DNA of 12,108 nt from JBKEDH01 sp047975295 (GTDB lineage: Bacteria > Bacteroidota > Bacteroidia > Flavobacteriales > Flavobacteriaceae). Positions 1 through 6,320 of the stretch are shown piece after piece (position 1 is the stretch's first letter; each line of letters starts with the position of its first letter). The stretch is taken from positions 1-12,108 of the forward strand of contig JBKEDH010000034.1 in assembly GCA_047975295.1 (NCBI GenBank), in the 5' to 3' direction. The translations under genes and the position numbers were made by a program. The notes beneath the pieces were generated by a model that was not told the origin of the DNA, did not search any database, and was given only the letters and a program-made list of their open reading frames with translations.

Positions 1-263
1 CTTCGTAATAATGAATTTTGGACATAGTATAATTGTTTTGTGTAGTATGCAACAAAAATTCCCTTTATTGGCTTATTAGGCTAATTTTTAAGACTTTAAA
101 GGTTTTGAAAACTTTTAAAGCATAATAATTAATACTTTGTTTATCAGTAATATTAAAGATGATTTGTGGTTTTTTGTCACGTACTATGACTTGTTTGTAA
201 CAAAGTTTCAAAAATTAATATTGCCGTACAGTTACTTTTGTTACACAGCAAAGAAAAATTCTT
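1..263. other. AT-rich intergenic stretch, no convincing gene
   Basis: No reading frame of useful length is visible on either strand. The stretch lies downstream of the minus-strand DUF3810 gene and so includes its 3' untranslated region. The one clear structure is a 9-bp inverted repeat, TGTAACAAA at 196-204 and TTTGTTACA at 237-245, separated by 32 nt. It lacks the compact loop and T-run of an intrinsic terminator. A minus-strand ATG at 25-23 opens eight codons (MSKIHYYE) that run off the left edge, too few to call a gene. Confidence 0.6.
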
Positions 264-1334
264 TTATCGAAAGCTGTCTTCCGTAAAATAATTAACCAAT
301 AAAGCCACCACATAGCTATAACTTTCAATACCCTTATCTTGGTTGTTAGCTTTTAAATAATTGCTGTAAAGCCGTTTAAAAATGGGTTCCATCGGGTTTT
401 TATGGGCTTTCCAAAAATTGCGATTTTCCTCATAATTTTTTAAAACACCTTTATTTATGTTTAAAATCAAATTGTTGTACAGTATTACGTCACGTCTGTA
501 TATTTCGTTTAGGCAATGCCCCAAACCAAATGTATGTCCGGCATATTTAAAATAAATATCATCATGGTTTAAAGCTGCCATACAACCAATAAAATTGGCT
601 TCGTTTTCTGCGGCATAGCCTAATTGGTGAGCTACCTCGTGCGAGGCTGTTGTTGGTATTTTAAACAATGGAATTAAACTGTTAACCTGGGCTTCGCCAC
701 TAAACGGATTTAAATAACCACTAAAACCCATGTACGACAGAGGATAGCTGAATACCGATTTTTTTAAACTCGCCGGCTGAAATTCCAAATCCGGAAAAAT
801 ATGTCCCAGATTTTCGTAACCTTTTTGTGTTTTGTTCAAAATATCGCCTTTTCTGTAATAAACAACCACCTTAACGGTATCATTCTTGGTAATTTCAAAA
901 TGGATATTATTAGTTTTTTCTATAAGCGTTTTGGTTACTTCAATAAGTTGTTCGGTAGTATATTGGTTGTTTATTCCCAAATTTTCATGCAAAGGCATCC
1001 GATAATAATTCAGCCCCCAGAACACATGGAAAACAAAATAAACCACAGCACAAACGGCAAATACATCAATAAACCACTGTTTGGTGTCCCGCCAAATACG
1101 CTTTCGGTGTTTAAACAACCAACGAATACCAAAAACAATTGCAGTTATATATAATAAATCGCCCACCGAAAAAGGAATCCAACCCAGTCCGTACCGCAAT
1201 ATTTTCGAAATAAACAAATAAAATCCCGTACTGTAATTCGCTTCAATCCACTCGGGATACTGTGCCAGCCACTTTACCAGAGCATATTGCAAAATAATAG
1301 AAAGCGCCACCCATGTTTTTGTCTTTTTCAACAT
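264..1334 (-). CDS. DUF3810 family membrane protein, putative zinc-metallopeptidase-like
   Basis: This 356-residue protein matches what I know of the DUF3810 family, which is common in Bacteroidota and has no settled function. The N-terminal third is membrane-embedded: hydrophobic stretches lie near residues 8-24, 56-72 and 91-108, with a basic cytoplasmic-type loop (KHRKRIWRDTK) at about 75-85. The remaining ~245 residues form a soluble domain, presumably outside the inner membrane. It contains HEVAH at 232-236 followed by AENEANF from about 242, an arrangement of HExxH plus a downstream acidic residue that fits a gluzincin-like zinc site. Protease activity is an inference. The start is the ATG at 1334-1332, and the probable promoter is a TACCTTTG motif at 1375-1368, giving a leader of about 27 nt. 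It is divergent from pepD and appears monocistronic. Confidence 0.88.
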   Translation of the reverse strand: MLKKTKTWVALSIILQYALVKWLAQYPEWIEANYSTGFYLFISKILRYGLGWIPFSVGDLLYITAIVFGIRWLFKHRKRIWRDTKQWFIDVFAVCAVVYFVFHVFWGLNYYRMPLHENLGINNQYTTEQLIEVTKTLIEKTNNIHFEITKNDTVKVVVYYRKGDILNKTQKGYENLGHIFPDLEFQPASLKKSVFSYPLSYMGFSGYLNPFSGEAQVNSLIPLFKIPTTASHEVAHQLGYAAENEANFIGCMAALNHDDIYFKYAGHTFGLGHCLNEIYRRDVILYNNLILNINKGVLKNYEENRNFWKAHKNPMEPIFKRLYSNYLKANNQDKGIESYSYVVALLVNYFTEDSFR

Positions 1335-1367
1335 AAATCAAAAATAATAATTTTTTGTACCCAAAGA

Positions 1368-1375
1368 CAAAGGTA
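1368..1375 (-). promoter_or_regulatory. Bacteroidota -7 element for the DUF3810 gene
   Basis: On the minus strand this reads TACCTTTG, a full match to the TAnnTTTG -7 consensus of the Bacteroidota primary sigma factor. A start site about 7 nt downstream leaves a leader of about 27 nt before the ATG at 1334. No good TTG sits at the usual -33 distance. A second match, TATTTTTG at 1346-1339, lies so close to the ATG that it would give a leaderless message, so it is the less likely choice. Confidence 0.5.
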
Positions 1376-1392
1376 TGCCAACAAGCACTGTT

Positions 1393-1459
1393 TCCTGCTT
1401 TCCGCTATATCTTTTTATGGACTTTTTTGCCCATAAAAAGGATGCCGCTTCAATCAGGA
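1393..1459. repeat. Folded palindromic element between divergent promoters
   Basis: A perfect 10-bp inverted repeat pairs CTTTTTATGG (1411-1420) with CCATAAAAAG (1431-1440) around a 10-nt loop. An outer 5-bp arm pairs TCCTG (1393-1397) with CAGGA (1455-1459), with an imperfect internal region between. A competing 7-bp pairing joins GGACTTT (1419-1425) to AAAGTCC (1469-1475). The element lies between the two -7 motifs, so it should be outside both the pepD and DUF3810 transcripts and is probably not a terminator for either. From memory it resembles a dispersed flavobacterial repeat containing CCGCTATATC and GATGCCGCTTC, but I cannot confirm that here. Confidence 0.6.
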
Positions 1460-1487
1460 GTAGCAGCCAAAGTCCGTCCCTTTTTGC

Positions 1488-1495
1488 TATCTTTG
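1488..1495 (+). promoter_or_regulatory. Bacteroidota -7 element for pepD
   Basis: The sequence TATCTTTG matches the TAnnTTTG consensus fully and ends 20 nt before the chosen pepD ATG at 1516. The predicted start site near 1502 gives a short A-rich leader, typical of this phylum. A clear -33 TTG is not seen at the usual spacing. The motif also argues against the longer in-frame pepD start at 1375, which would lie upstream of the promoter. Confidence 0.6.
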
Positions 1496-1515
1496 CAAAA
1501 CTAAACAAAACAAAA

Positions 1516-2988
1516 ATGAACTCAGAAATACGCCAATTGCAACCACAACAACTTTGGAACAATTTTGCCAACCTTAATGCCGTGCCAAGAGGCTCCAAAA
1601 AAGAAGAACATGTTATAGCCTTTATAAAAGCCTTTGGCGAAAACCTTGGTCTGGAAACCTTGGTAGATGGTGTAGGTAATGTTATTATAAAAAAACCTGC
1701 AACAGCAGGCATGGAAAACCGGAAAACGGTCGTATTGCAATCGCATCTCGATATGGTTCACCAAAAAAACAACGAAACCAAATTTGATTTCGATACCCAA
1801 GGTATTAACATGTACGTCGATGGCGATTGGGTAAGAGCAAAAGGAACCACACTTGGTGCCGATAACGGGCTTGGCGTAGCTACAATAATGGCCATTTTAG
1901 AGAGTGCCGAAATACAGCACCCGCCTATTGAAGCCCTATTTACCATCGATGAAGAAACTGGAATGACCGGAGCCATGGGCTTAGAAGGAGGATTGCTTAC
2001 CGGTGAAATTCTACTAAATCTAGATACCGAAGAAGATAACGAAATAGGTGTTGGTTGTGCCGGCGGGATTGATGTTACAGCTACTCGAGATTATAAAACC
2101 GAGGAAACACCCGAATTTAAAATAGGTTTCGAAATTGTAGTAAAAGGTCTTCAAGGAGGCCATTCGGGCATGCAAATACACGAAGGTTTAGGCAATGCCA
2201 ATAAAATAATGAACCGCTTACTGTTCGACGGTTTCGAGAACTTCGGTTTGCGTATTTCCGAAATCGAAGGTGGTAGCCTGCGTAATGCCATTCCGCGCGA
2301 AAGTAAGGCTATTGTTGCTGTCGATGCTATTCATGAAGATGCTTTTTTATTAGAAATAAACCAATTGGCCTTGGTAATAAAAACCGAATTAAAAACCATG
2401 GAACCCGATTTAAGTGTTTTAGTTTTAAAATGCCAAACACCTAAAACCATAATGGATTTGGGTGTTCAGGAAGGTTTTACACGAGCTGTGTATGCCGCCC
2501 ATAACGGTGTGTACCGTATGAGTGCCGATATGCCCAATTTGGTAGAAACTTCGAACAATATAGCTAAGGTCGTTGTAAAAAACGGAACCATACATGTGGG
2601 ATGTTTAACACGCTCATCGGTCGAAAGTTCTAAAATGGATTTGGCCAATATGCTCCGTGCCACATTCGAGCTAACGGGTTGCGAAGTTACATTTTCGGGC
2701 GATTATCCGGGGTGGACACCCAATATGGATTCGCCAATATTAAAAGTGCTATCTAAAATTTATAGGGATATGAATGGTAAAGAAGCCCATGTGGCGGCCT
2801 GTCATGCCGGCTTAGAGTGTGGTATTCTTGGGCAAAACTATCCCGAAATGGATATGATCAGTTTTGGTCCCAACATAAAAGGAGCACACTCGCCCGACGA
2901 ACGTGCTCAGATTTCATCAGTTCAGAAATATTGGGCGTTTGTATTGGAAATTTTAAAACAAATCCCATTACTGTCCGAAAAAGAATAA
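1516..2988 (+). CDS. pepD: Aminoacyl-histidine dipeptidase (beta-Ala-His dipeptidase, M20C)
   Basis: PepD is a di-zinc cytosolic peptidase that hydrolyses Xaa-His dipeptides such as carnosine and other unblocked dipeptides. The 490-residue product is close to the usual family length of about 485. Metal-site motifs appear in order: SHLDMV (H78, D80), LGADNG (D116, bridging aspartate), DEETG (catalytic E146 and ligand E147), LNLDTEE (D170) and GAHSPDE near the C-terminus (H458). The lid/dimerisation domain lies between, with a GGHSG motif. The frame stays open upstream to 1375, but the extra residues would come from the palindromic element and the promoter, so I chose the ATG at 1516, preceded by an A-rich leader. 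The gene looks monocistronic; the next plus-strand gene starts 186 bp later. Family assignment is secure, physiological substrate is not. Confidence 0.95.
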   Translation: MNSEIRQLQPQQLWNNFANLNAVPRGSKKEEHVIAFIKAFGENLGLETLVDGVGNVIIKKPATAGMENRKTVVLQSHLDMVHQKNNETKFDFDTQGINMYVDGDWVRAKGTTLGADNGLGVATIMAILESAEIQHPPIEALFTIDEETGMTGAMGLEGGLLTGEILLNLDTEEDNEIGVGCAGGIDVTATRDYKTEETPEFKIGFEIVVKGLQGGHSGMQIHEGLGNANKIMNRLLFDGFENFGLRISEIEGGSLRNAIPRESKAIVAVDAIHEDAFLLEINQLALVIKTELKTMEPDLSVLVLKCQTPKTIMDLGVQEGFTRAVYAAHNGVYRMSADMPNLVETSNNIAKVVVKNGTIHVGCLTRSSVESSKMDLANMLRATFELTGCEVTFSGDYPGWTPNMDSPILKVLSKIYRDMNGKEAHVAACHAGLECGILGQNYPEMDMISFGPNIKGAHSPDERAQISSVQKYWAFVLEILKQIPLLSEKE

Positions 2989-3061
2989 ATAGGGTCTTAT
3001 AGCAACAAAAATAGGATAATATCGTTTAGTACATGACAAAAAATCAAAATATTGAATCTAT

Positions 3062-3094
3062 AGACCTCACAGGTTTTTAAAACCTGTGAGGTCT
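3062..3094. repeat. Perfect 16-bp palindrome downstream of pepD
   Basis: Arms 3062-3077 and 3079-3094 are exact reverse complements separated by one base; each arm contains GACCTCACAGG and a TTTT/AAAA inner part. The 3' arm is followed by TTGAAAATC rather than a T-run, so it is not a textbook intrinsic terminator, although such a stem in RNA could stop transcription or protect the pepD 3' end. From memory, near-identical palindromes of the form ACCTsACAGGTTTT are scattered between genes in many Bacteroidota genomes. That makes a dispersed repeat the most likely identity. Confidence 0.75.
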
Positions 3095-3174
3095 TGAAAA
3101 TCAAATTGATAAATCAAGTAAGTCGATTTTGTCGTGTATTAAACAAAAAGGATTAAGTTTTTAAATTGAAGCAT

Positions 3175-3711
3175 ATGGGAAATGCGGTAAAAATAGTATT
3201 GGTAATAGTAGTAAGTATCATTTCTATTTTAATAATGGTGGCGTATTATTTAACCAAAACGCGCAGTAAAAGTTTAAATGATACAGAGCCCTTTAAGCCC
3301 TTAATAGGAAAAACGGTAACATTAATAAAACCGGTTTATTTGTTTCAGGAAAAGAAAATTAAAAATAAAGCATATCCGTATCATCTTGTAGATGATTCCC
3401 ACCATGATTATCAGTGGTACTTAAACCGAATAAACGATAAAACAGTACCTCAGGACGTTTTTTTAATAGATTCCATTCCCGAAGGTGCAACACTACAGTT
3501 CGATAAGGCCGAAATAAGGCAGTATGGATGGGGTGGTGGAGGCAATTATTGTTTGTTGGGTGAATTGAATTTCCAAAACAAAACCTATAAAATTGAATAT
3601 TCGTGGAATGAAATTTTGGGACTTTTTCAAGGTGAAGAACGGTTTTTACAAGCACCGTGGCAAACGGTTAAAGATACCAAGATTTATAAGGTTCCCGCAG
3701 TCAAGTATTAA
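3175..3711 (+). CDS. Hypothetical membrane-anchored protein
   Basis: I do not recognise this 178-residue protein. It begins MGNAVKIVLVIVV, and residues about 5-25 form one strong hydrophobic segment followed by the basic TKTRSKS. This suggests a single N-terminal anchor or uncleaved signal with the rest outside the inner membrane. The soluble part has no motif I can name: it opens with IGKTVTLIKPVYLF, is rich in aromatic residues and lysine, and has a glycine run in YGWGGGGNY at about 114-122. Beta-strand-like alternation suggests a small beta domain. The frame extends three codons upstream to a TTG at 3166, but I prefer the ATG at 3175. A weak promoter (TTTTG at 3127-3131, TAAGTTTT at 3154-3161) precedes it. 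It converges on yidD, with 11 bp between the stop codons. Confidence 0.7.
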   Translation: MGNAVKIVLVIVVSIISILIMVAYYLTKTRSKSLNDTEPFKPLIGKTVTLIKPVYLFQEKKIKNKAYPYHLVDDSHHDYQWYLNRINDKTVPQDVFLIDSIPEGATLQFDKAEIRQYGWGGGGNYCLLGELNFQNKTYKIEYSWNEILGLFQGEERFLQAPWQTVKDTKIYKVPAVKY

Positions 3712-3722
3712 ATGGATTTGGG

Positions 3723-3944
3723 CTATGGCACAGGGTCGTAACCCGAACCGCCCCAAGGATGGCAACTTGAAATACGCTTTATAGCAAGCCATCCGCCTTT
3801 TAAAAGACCATATTTTTCTAAAGCCTCTTTAGTATAATGCGAGCATGTGGGTTGGTATCTGCAAGTTGCAGGTGTAAGCGGCGATATAAGCGTTTGGTAC
3901 ACTTTTATAAGAAACAAAAACGGAGCAACAAGTAGCTTTTTCAT
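3723..3944 (-). CDS. yidD: Membrane protein insertion efficiency factor YidD
   Basis: YidD is a small peripheral inner-membrane protein that assists the YidC insertase in placing membrane proteins. The 73-residue sequence has the full family signature: a hydrophobic/amphipathic N-terminus (residues 1-20), SPLTPATCRYQPTCS at about 21-35, the EALEKYG helix, and the terminal SSCHPWGGSGYDPVP. The conserved cysteines C28, C34 and C61 are all present, and length is normal. In many bacteria yidD sits with rnpA, rpmH and yidC. Here it follows cysS with a gap of about 90 bp that carries a heptad repeat array. I see no TAnnTTTG motif for it in that gap, so it may rely on readthrough from cysS. Confidence 0.95.
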   Translation of the reverse strand: MKKLLVAPFLFLIKVYQTLISPLTPATCRYQPTCSHYTKEALEKYGLLKGGWLAIKRISSCHPWGGSGYDPVP

Positions 3945-3986
3945 TAAAATACTTTTTTAACTTTGGCGGTGTTGTTTCCTTATTTT

Positions 3987-4030
3987 CCAACAACCCAACA
4001 ACCAACAACGAGCAACGAGTAACCAACAAC
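3987..4030. repeat. Heptad tandem repeat array (copy A, AAC orientation)
   Basis: Reading the plus strand, the array consists of about six 7-bp units: CCAACAA, an 8-base CCCAACAA, CCAACAA, CGAGCAA, CGAGTAA and CCAACAA. It ends 5 bp beyond the cysS stop codon. The same unit family occurs in the opposite orientation at 6241-6305. It is non-coding low-complexity DNA between cysS and yidD. Confidence 0.75.
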
Positions 4031-4034
4031 TATT

Positions 4035-5516
4035 CTAATTTACCGAAAAAGTAGTACCGTCTTTACCGTCTTTAAGTTGTATGCCTACTTCGGCAAGTTC
4101 GTCTCGTATTTTATCGGATAAGGCAAAATCTTTATTGGCTCTGGCCTCTTGGCGCAGTTTAATAAGTAGTTCTACGGCTCCAGCCAATTTATCGGTACCC
4201 GATTCTTTTTTTGTTGTATTTTCAAGTCCAAGAATATCAAACGTAAAGGTGTTAATGGTGTCTATTAAACGTGTTAAATCGGATTCGGAGAGTGTTTTCT
4301 TTCCTTCCTTAATTTGATTGATGTACTTAACGGCTTCAAACAGATGGGCTATTAAAATAGGGGAATTAAAGTCATCGTTCATGGCATCGTAGCATGCTTG
4401 TTGCCATGCTTTTATATTGATGCTCGATGTTTCCGAAGCCTTTAAATCGTTTAAAACATTAATGGCGTCCATAAGTCTGTAATAACCTTTTTCACTAGCC
4501 AATAGGCCATCGTCGGTTAAATCGAGTACGCTACGGTATGACGATTGGGCTATAAAAAACCTAATAACGCTTGGGGCATAGGCTTTACTGAAAAAGGAAT
4601 TGTTTCCCGAAATAAGCTCTGTTGGTGTAACGGTGTTTCCTGTACTTTTTGCCATACGTTGCCCGTTAAGTTCCAACATATTGGCGTGCATCCAATAATT
4701 TACGGGCGATACACCTTTAGAAGCTTCGTTTTGTGCGATTTCGCATTCGTGATGCGGAAATTTTAAATCCATACCACCACCATGTATATCAAAAGTATCT
4801 CCAAGATATTTGGTGCTCATGGCAGTACATTCCAAATGCCAACCGGGAAACCCATCGCTCCAAGGCGAAGGCCAACGCATAATATGTTGCGGTTCGGCTT
4901 TTTTCCAAAGGGCAAAATCCTGTGGGTTTTTCTTGTCGCTCTGCCCATCCAACTCACGGGTGTTGTGTATTAAATCGTCCAGTTTACGTTTGCTCAGCTT
5001 ACCATATTCGTTGGTTTTGTTGAATTTGTAGACATCAAAATATACCGACCCGTTAACTATATAAGCAAAACCATTGTCTATAATATTTTTAATAAGTTCA
5101 ATCTGTTCAATAATGTGTCCTGTTGCGGTAGGTTCTATACTGGGTGGCAGAAAATTGAAAATATCCAAGATATTATGGAAATCGACGGTATAGCGCTGTA
5201 CAACTTCCATAGGCTCTATTTGTTCCAAACGAGCCTTTTTGGTTATTTTGTCTTCACCTGTGTCGGCATCGTTTTCTAAATGGCCGGCATCGGTAATGTT
5301 CCGTACATAGCGTACTTTGTAGCCCAAATGCTTTAGGTATCGAAAAATCATATCGAACGACATAAACGTTCTTACATTACCTAAATGTACATTGCTGTAA
5401 ACCGTTGGACCACAAACATACATACCAATATGGCCTTCGTTAATGGGGTTAAAAATCTCTTTTTTCCCCGTAAGGGAATTGTAAATTTTTATATGTTGGT
5501 TTTTGTATAGGTTCAT
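4035..5516 (-). CDS. cysS: Cysteine--tRNA ligase
   Basis: CysS charges tRNA-Cys with cysteine in the cytosol and is essential. The 493-residue product shows the class I synthetase plan. The catalytic zinc ligands are C35 (in CGPTVY), C230 (in WHLECTAMS), a histidine of the PHHEC motif (255-256) and E257. The HIGH-type motif is HLGN at 44-47 and the KMSKS-type loop is RMAKS at 287-291. GGGMDLKFPHHE at 246-257 is characteristic of CysRS. The C-terminal DALR/anticodon region follows, ending in the usual small segment with KDGKDG. Length is normal. Upstream on the same strand, 174 bp away, is the GNAT gene, with a terminator-like hairpin between, so cysS probably has its own promoter. TAGCTTTT at 5547-5540 is a weak candidate. 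Confidence 0.98.
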   Translation of the reverse strand: MNLYKNQHIKIYNSLTGKKEIFNPINEGHIGMYVCGPTVYSNVHLGNVRTFMSFDMIFRYLKHLGYKVRYVRNITDAGHLENDADTGEDKITKKARLEQIEPMEVVQRYTVDFHNILDIFNFLPPSIEPTATGHIIEQIELIKNIIDNGFAYIVNGSVYFDVYKFNKTNEYGKLSKRKLDDLIHNTRELDGQSDKKNPQDFALWKKAEPQHIMRWPSPWSDGFPGWHLECTAMSTKYLGDTFDIHGGGMDLKFPHHECEIAQNEASKGVSPVNYWMHANMLELNGQRMAKSTGNTVTPTELISGNNSFFSKAYAPSVIRFFIAQSSYRSVLDLTDDGLLASEKGYYRLMDAINVLNDLKASETSSINIKAWQQACYDAMNDDFNSPILIAHLFEAVKYINQIKEGKKTLSESDLTRLIDTINTFTFDILGLENTTKKESGTDKLAGAVELLIKLRQEARANKDFALSDKIRDELAEVGIQLKDGKDGTTFSVN

Positions 5517-5550
5517 TTGGTTTTTGTTGTTTGTTGCTGAAAAGCTATAA

Positions 5551-5610
5551 AATTAAAATAAAAACCGGAAAGGCGAAAGGTTTAAAAGCCTTGGTTCTTG
5601 ATTTCCGGTT
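5551..5610 (-). terminator. Probable intrinsic terminator downstream of the GNAT gene
   Basis: On the plus strand AACCGGAAA (5563-5571) pairs with TTTCCGGTT (5602-5610), and a nested arm pairs AAGGC (5570-5574) with GCCTT (5588-5592). Read on the minus strand, the stem is followed directly by TTTTTATTTTAATTTTA, the T-rich tail expected of an intrinsic terminator. It would end the folE-GNAT transcript before cysS. The plus-strand side (5611-5627) is also T-rich, so it could work in both directions, though no plus-strand gene needs it. Confidence 0.6.
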
Positions 5611-5627
5611 CAATTTTTTATTTTTTA

Positions 5628-5716
5628 CTCGATAATCGAGATTTGAACGCTCCGACGCTTGTGTCGAAATGTTTTATTGATTTTTCCAATTCATGCCTTG
5701 CGGGCTTGCCCCGAGG
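5628..5716. repeat. Hairpin-rich element forming the GNAT 3' end
   Basis: Three small palindromes lie in a row: CTCGAT/ATCGAG at 5628-5640 with a one-base loop, CGAC/GTCG at 5653-5666, and an imperfect hairpin of CCTTGCGGGC with GCCCCGAGG at 5696-5716. The third lies inside the GNAT coding end and supplies its last residues and leads to its stop. The motifs resemble, from memory, dispersed intergenic elements of flavobacterial genomes, especially the CTTGCCCCGAGG part. Copy number elsewhere cannot be tested from this window. Confidence 0.5.
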
Positions 5717-6239
5717 TAGTTGCCTTGTCGTTTTTTACTTTCAATATTTTCTCGTAGGCTTTTCTGGGACTGTTTCTAAAGTAAACTTCGCCACAATACA
5801 TATAGCCATGTTTGTCAAATAGGTTTAACATGGCAGGATTGTCGAAATTGGTATCGGCCTTTATGCTAAAAATGGCATTGCTTAGGGCATAATCTTCTAT
5901 GTATTCCAACATTTTTTTTGCCAGTCCTTTTCCTAAATAGTTTTCGGAAATGGCAACTCTATGAAAAACAACGTAATCGCCATTACTTATCCAATTGCCT
6001 TCAATATTGCTATAAGCGGGTTCGTCGTTTATGGCCACGCAGGCATAACCTGTAATAGTGTTGTTTTTGGTTAAAACGAATCCTGTATTTTTTTCAATAT
6101 CGGATTTTATAATTTCAGGGTTTGGGTATCCGTCCTGCCATTGCTCGCTTCCATCTTTTTTTCGCCTTGCTATGGCCTGCTTTAAAATATCCCAAATTTG
6201 GGGTAAATCGGATATTTTAGCTTTTTGGAAGACGTACAT
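5691..6239 (-). CDS. GNAT family N-acetyltransferase
   Basis: GNAT enzymes transfer an acetyl group from acetyl-CoA to an amine; the acceptor here is unknown. The 182-residue protein has the fold in order: an N-terminal strand-helix region (MYVFQKAKISDLPQIWDIL), a central sheet (TGFVL, ITGYACVAI), motif A at about 93-111 (HRVAI, then YLGKGLAKKML, matching the Q/RxxGxG/A acetyl-CoA pyrophosphate loop), and motif B with NPAMLNLFDKHGY at about 134-146. The C-terminal residues ATTSGQARKA (173-182) look unlike the family and are encoded within a hairpin-rich repeat, so the natural end may be near KVKNDK. It lies 81 bp after folE with a heptad array in the gap; that array reaches to one base before the ATG, so the translation initiation region is itself repeat DNA. 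Probably co-transcribed with folE. Confidence 0.88.
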   Translation of the reverse strand: MYVFQKAKISDLPQIWDILKQAIARRKKDGSEQWQDGYPNPEIIKSDIEKNTGFVLTKNNTITGYACVAINDEPAYSNIEGNWISNGDYVVFHRVAISENYLGKGLAKKMLEYIEDYALSNAIFSIKADTNFDNPAMLNLFDKHGYMYCGEVYFRNSPRKAYEKILKVKNDKATTSGQARKA

Positions 6240-6240
6240 T

Positions 6241-6305
6241 TTGGTTATTCGTTGTTGGTTGTTCGTTGTTGGTTGTTCGTTGTTCGTTATTCGTGTTGTT
6301 GGTTG
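6241..6305. repeat. Heptad tandem repeat array (copy B, GTT orientation)
   Basis: The plus strand can be cut into consecutive 7-bp units of form TTsGTTr: TTGGTTA, TTCGTTG, TTGGTTG, TTCGTTG, TTGGTTG, TTCGTTG, TTCGTTA, then a shortened TTCGTG, TTG and a last TTGGTTG. Alternation of the G and C forms also gives a 14-bp higher-order repeat at 6241-6282. It fills nearly the whole gap between folE and the GNAT gene. It belongs to the same unit family as the array at 3987-4030 but points the other way. Confidence 0.85.
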
Positions 6306-6320
6306 TTTTGTATTTTTTAA

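Noticed and set aside
2..25. Start of a minus-strand gene running off the left edge (MSKIHYYE)
   Set aside because: Only eight codons are visible and no good promoter precedes them, so it cannot be supported from this window.
801..1154. Plus-strand open frame of 117 codons inside the DUF3810 gene
   Set aside because: It is antisense to a well-supported membrane protein and shows no family resemblance.
1375..1515. In-frame extension of pepD by 47 codons
   Set aside because: The extension covers a palindromic element and the TATCTTTG promoter motif, and makes the protein longer than the family. The ATG at 1516 is better.
1338..1712. Minus-strand open frame of 124 codons overlapping pepD and the divergent spacer
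   Set aside because: It runs antisense to the pepD start and through the palindromic element, its sequence has no domain character, and pepD is clearly the real gene.
3958..3965. Plus-strand TAACTTTG, a full -7 match pointing into the cysS 3' end
   Set aside because: No -33 element lies at the proper distance and no plus-strand gene follows. An antisense RNA is possible but unsupported.
3987..4030. CRISPR-like array in the AACAACC repeats (also 6241-6305)
   Set aside because: The units are 7 bp with no unique spacers, so they are simple tandem repeats. No cas genes are present.
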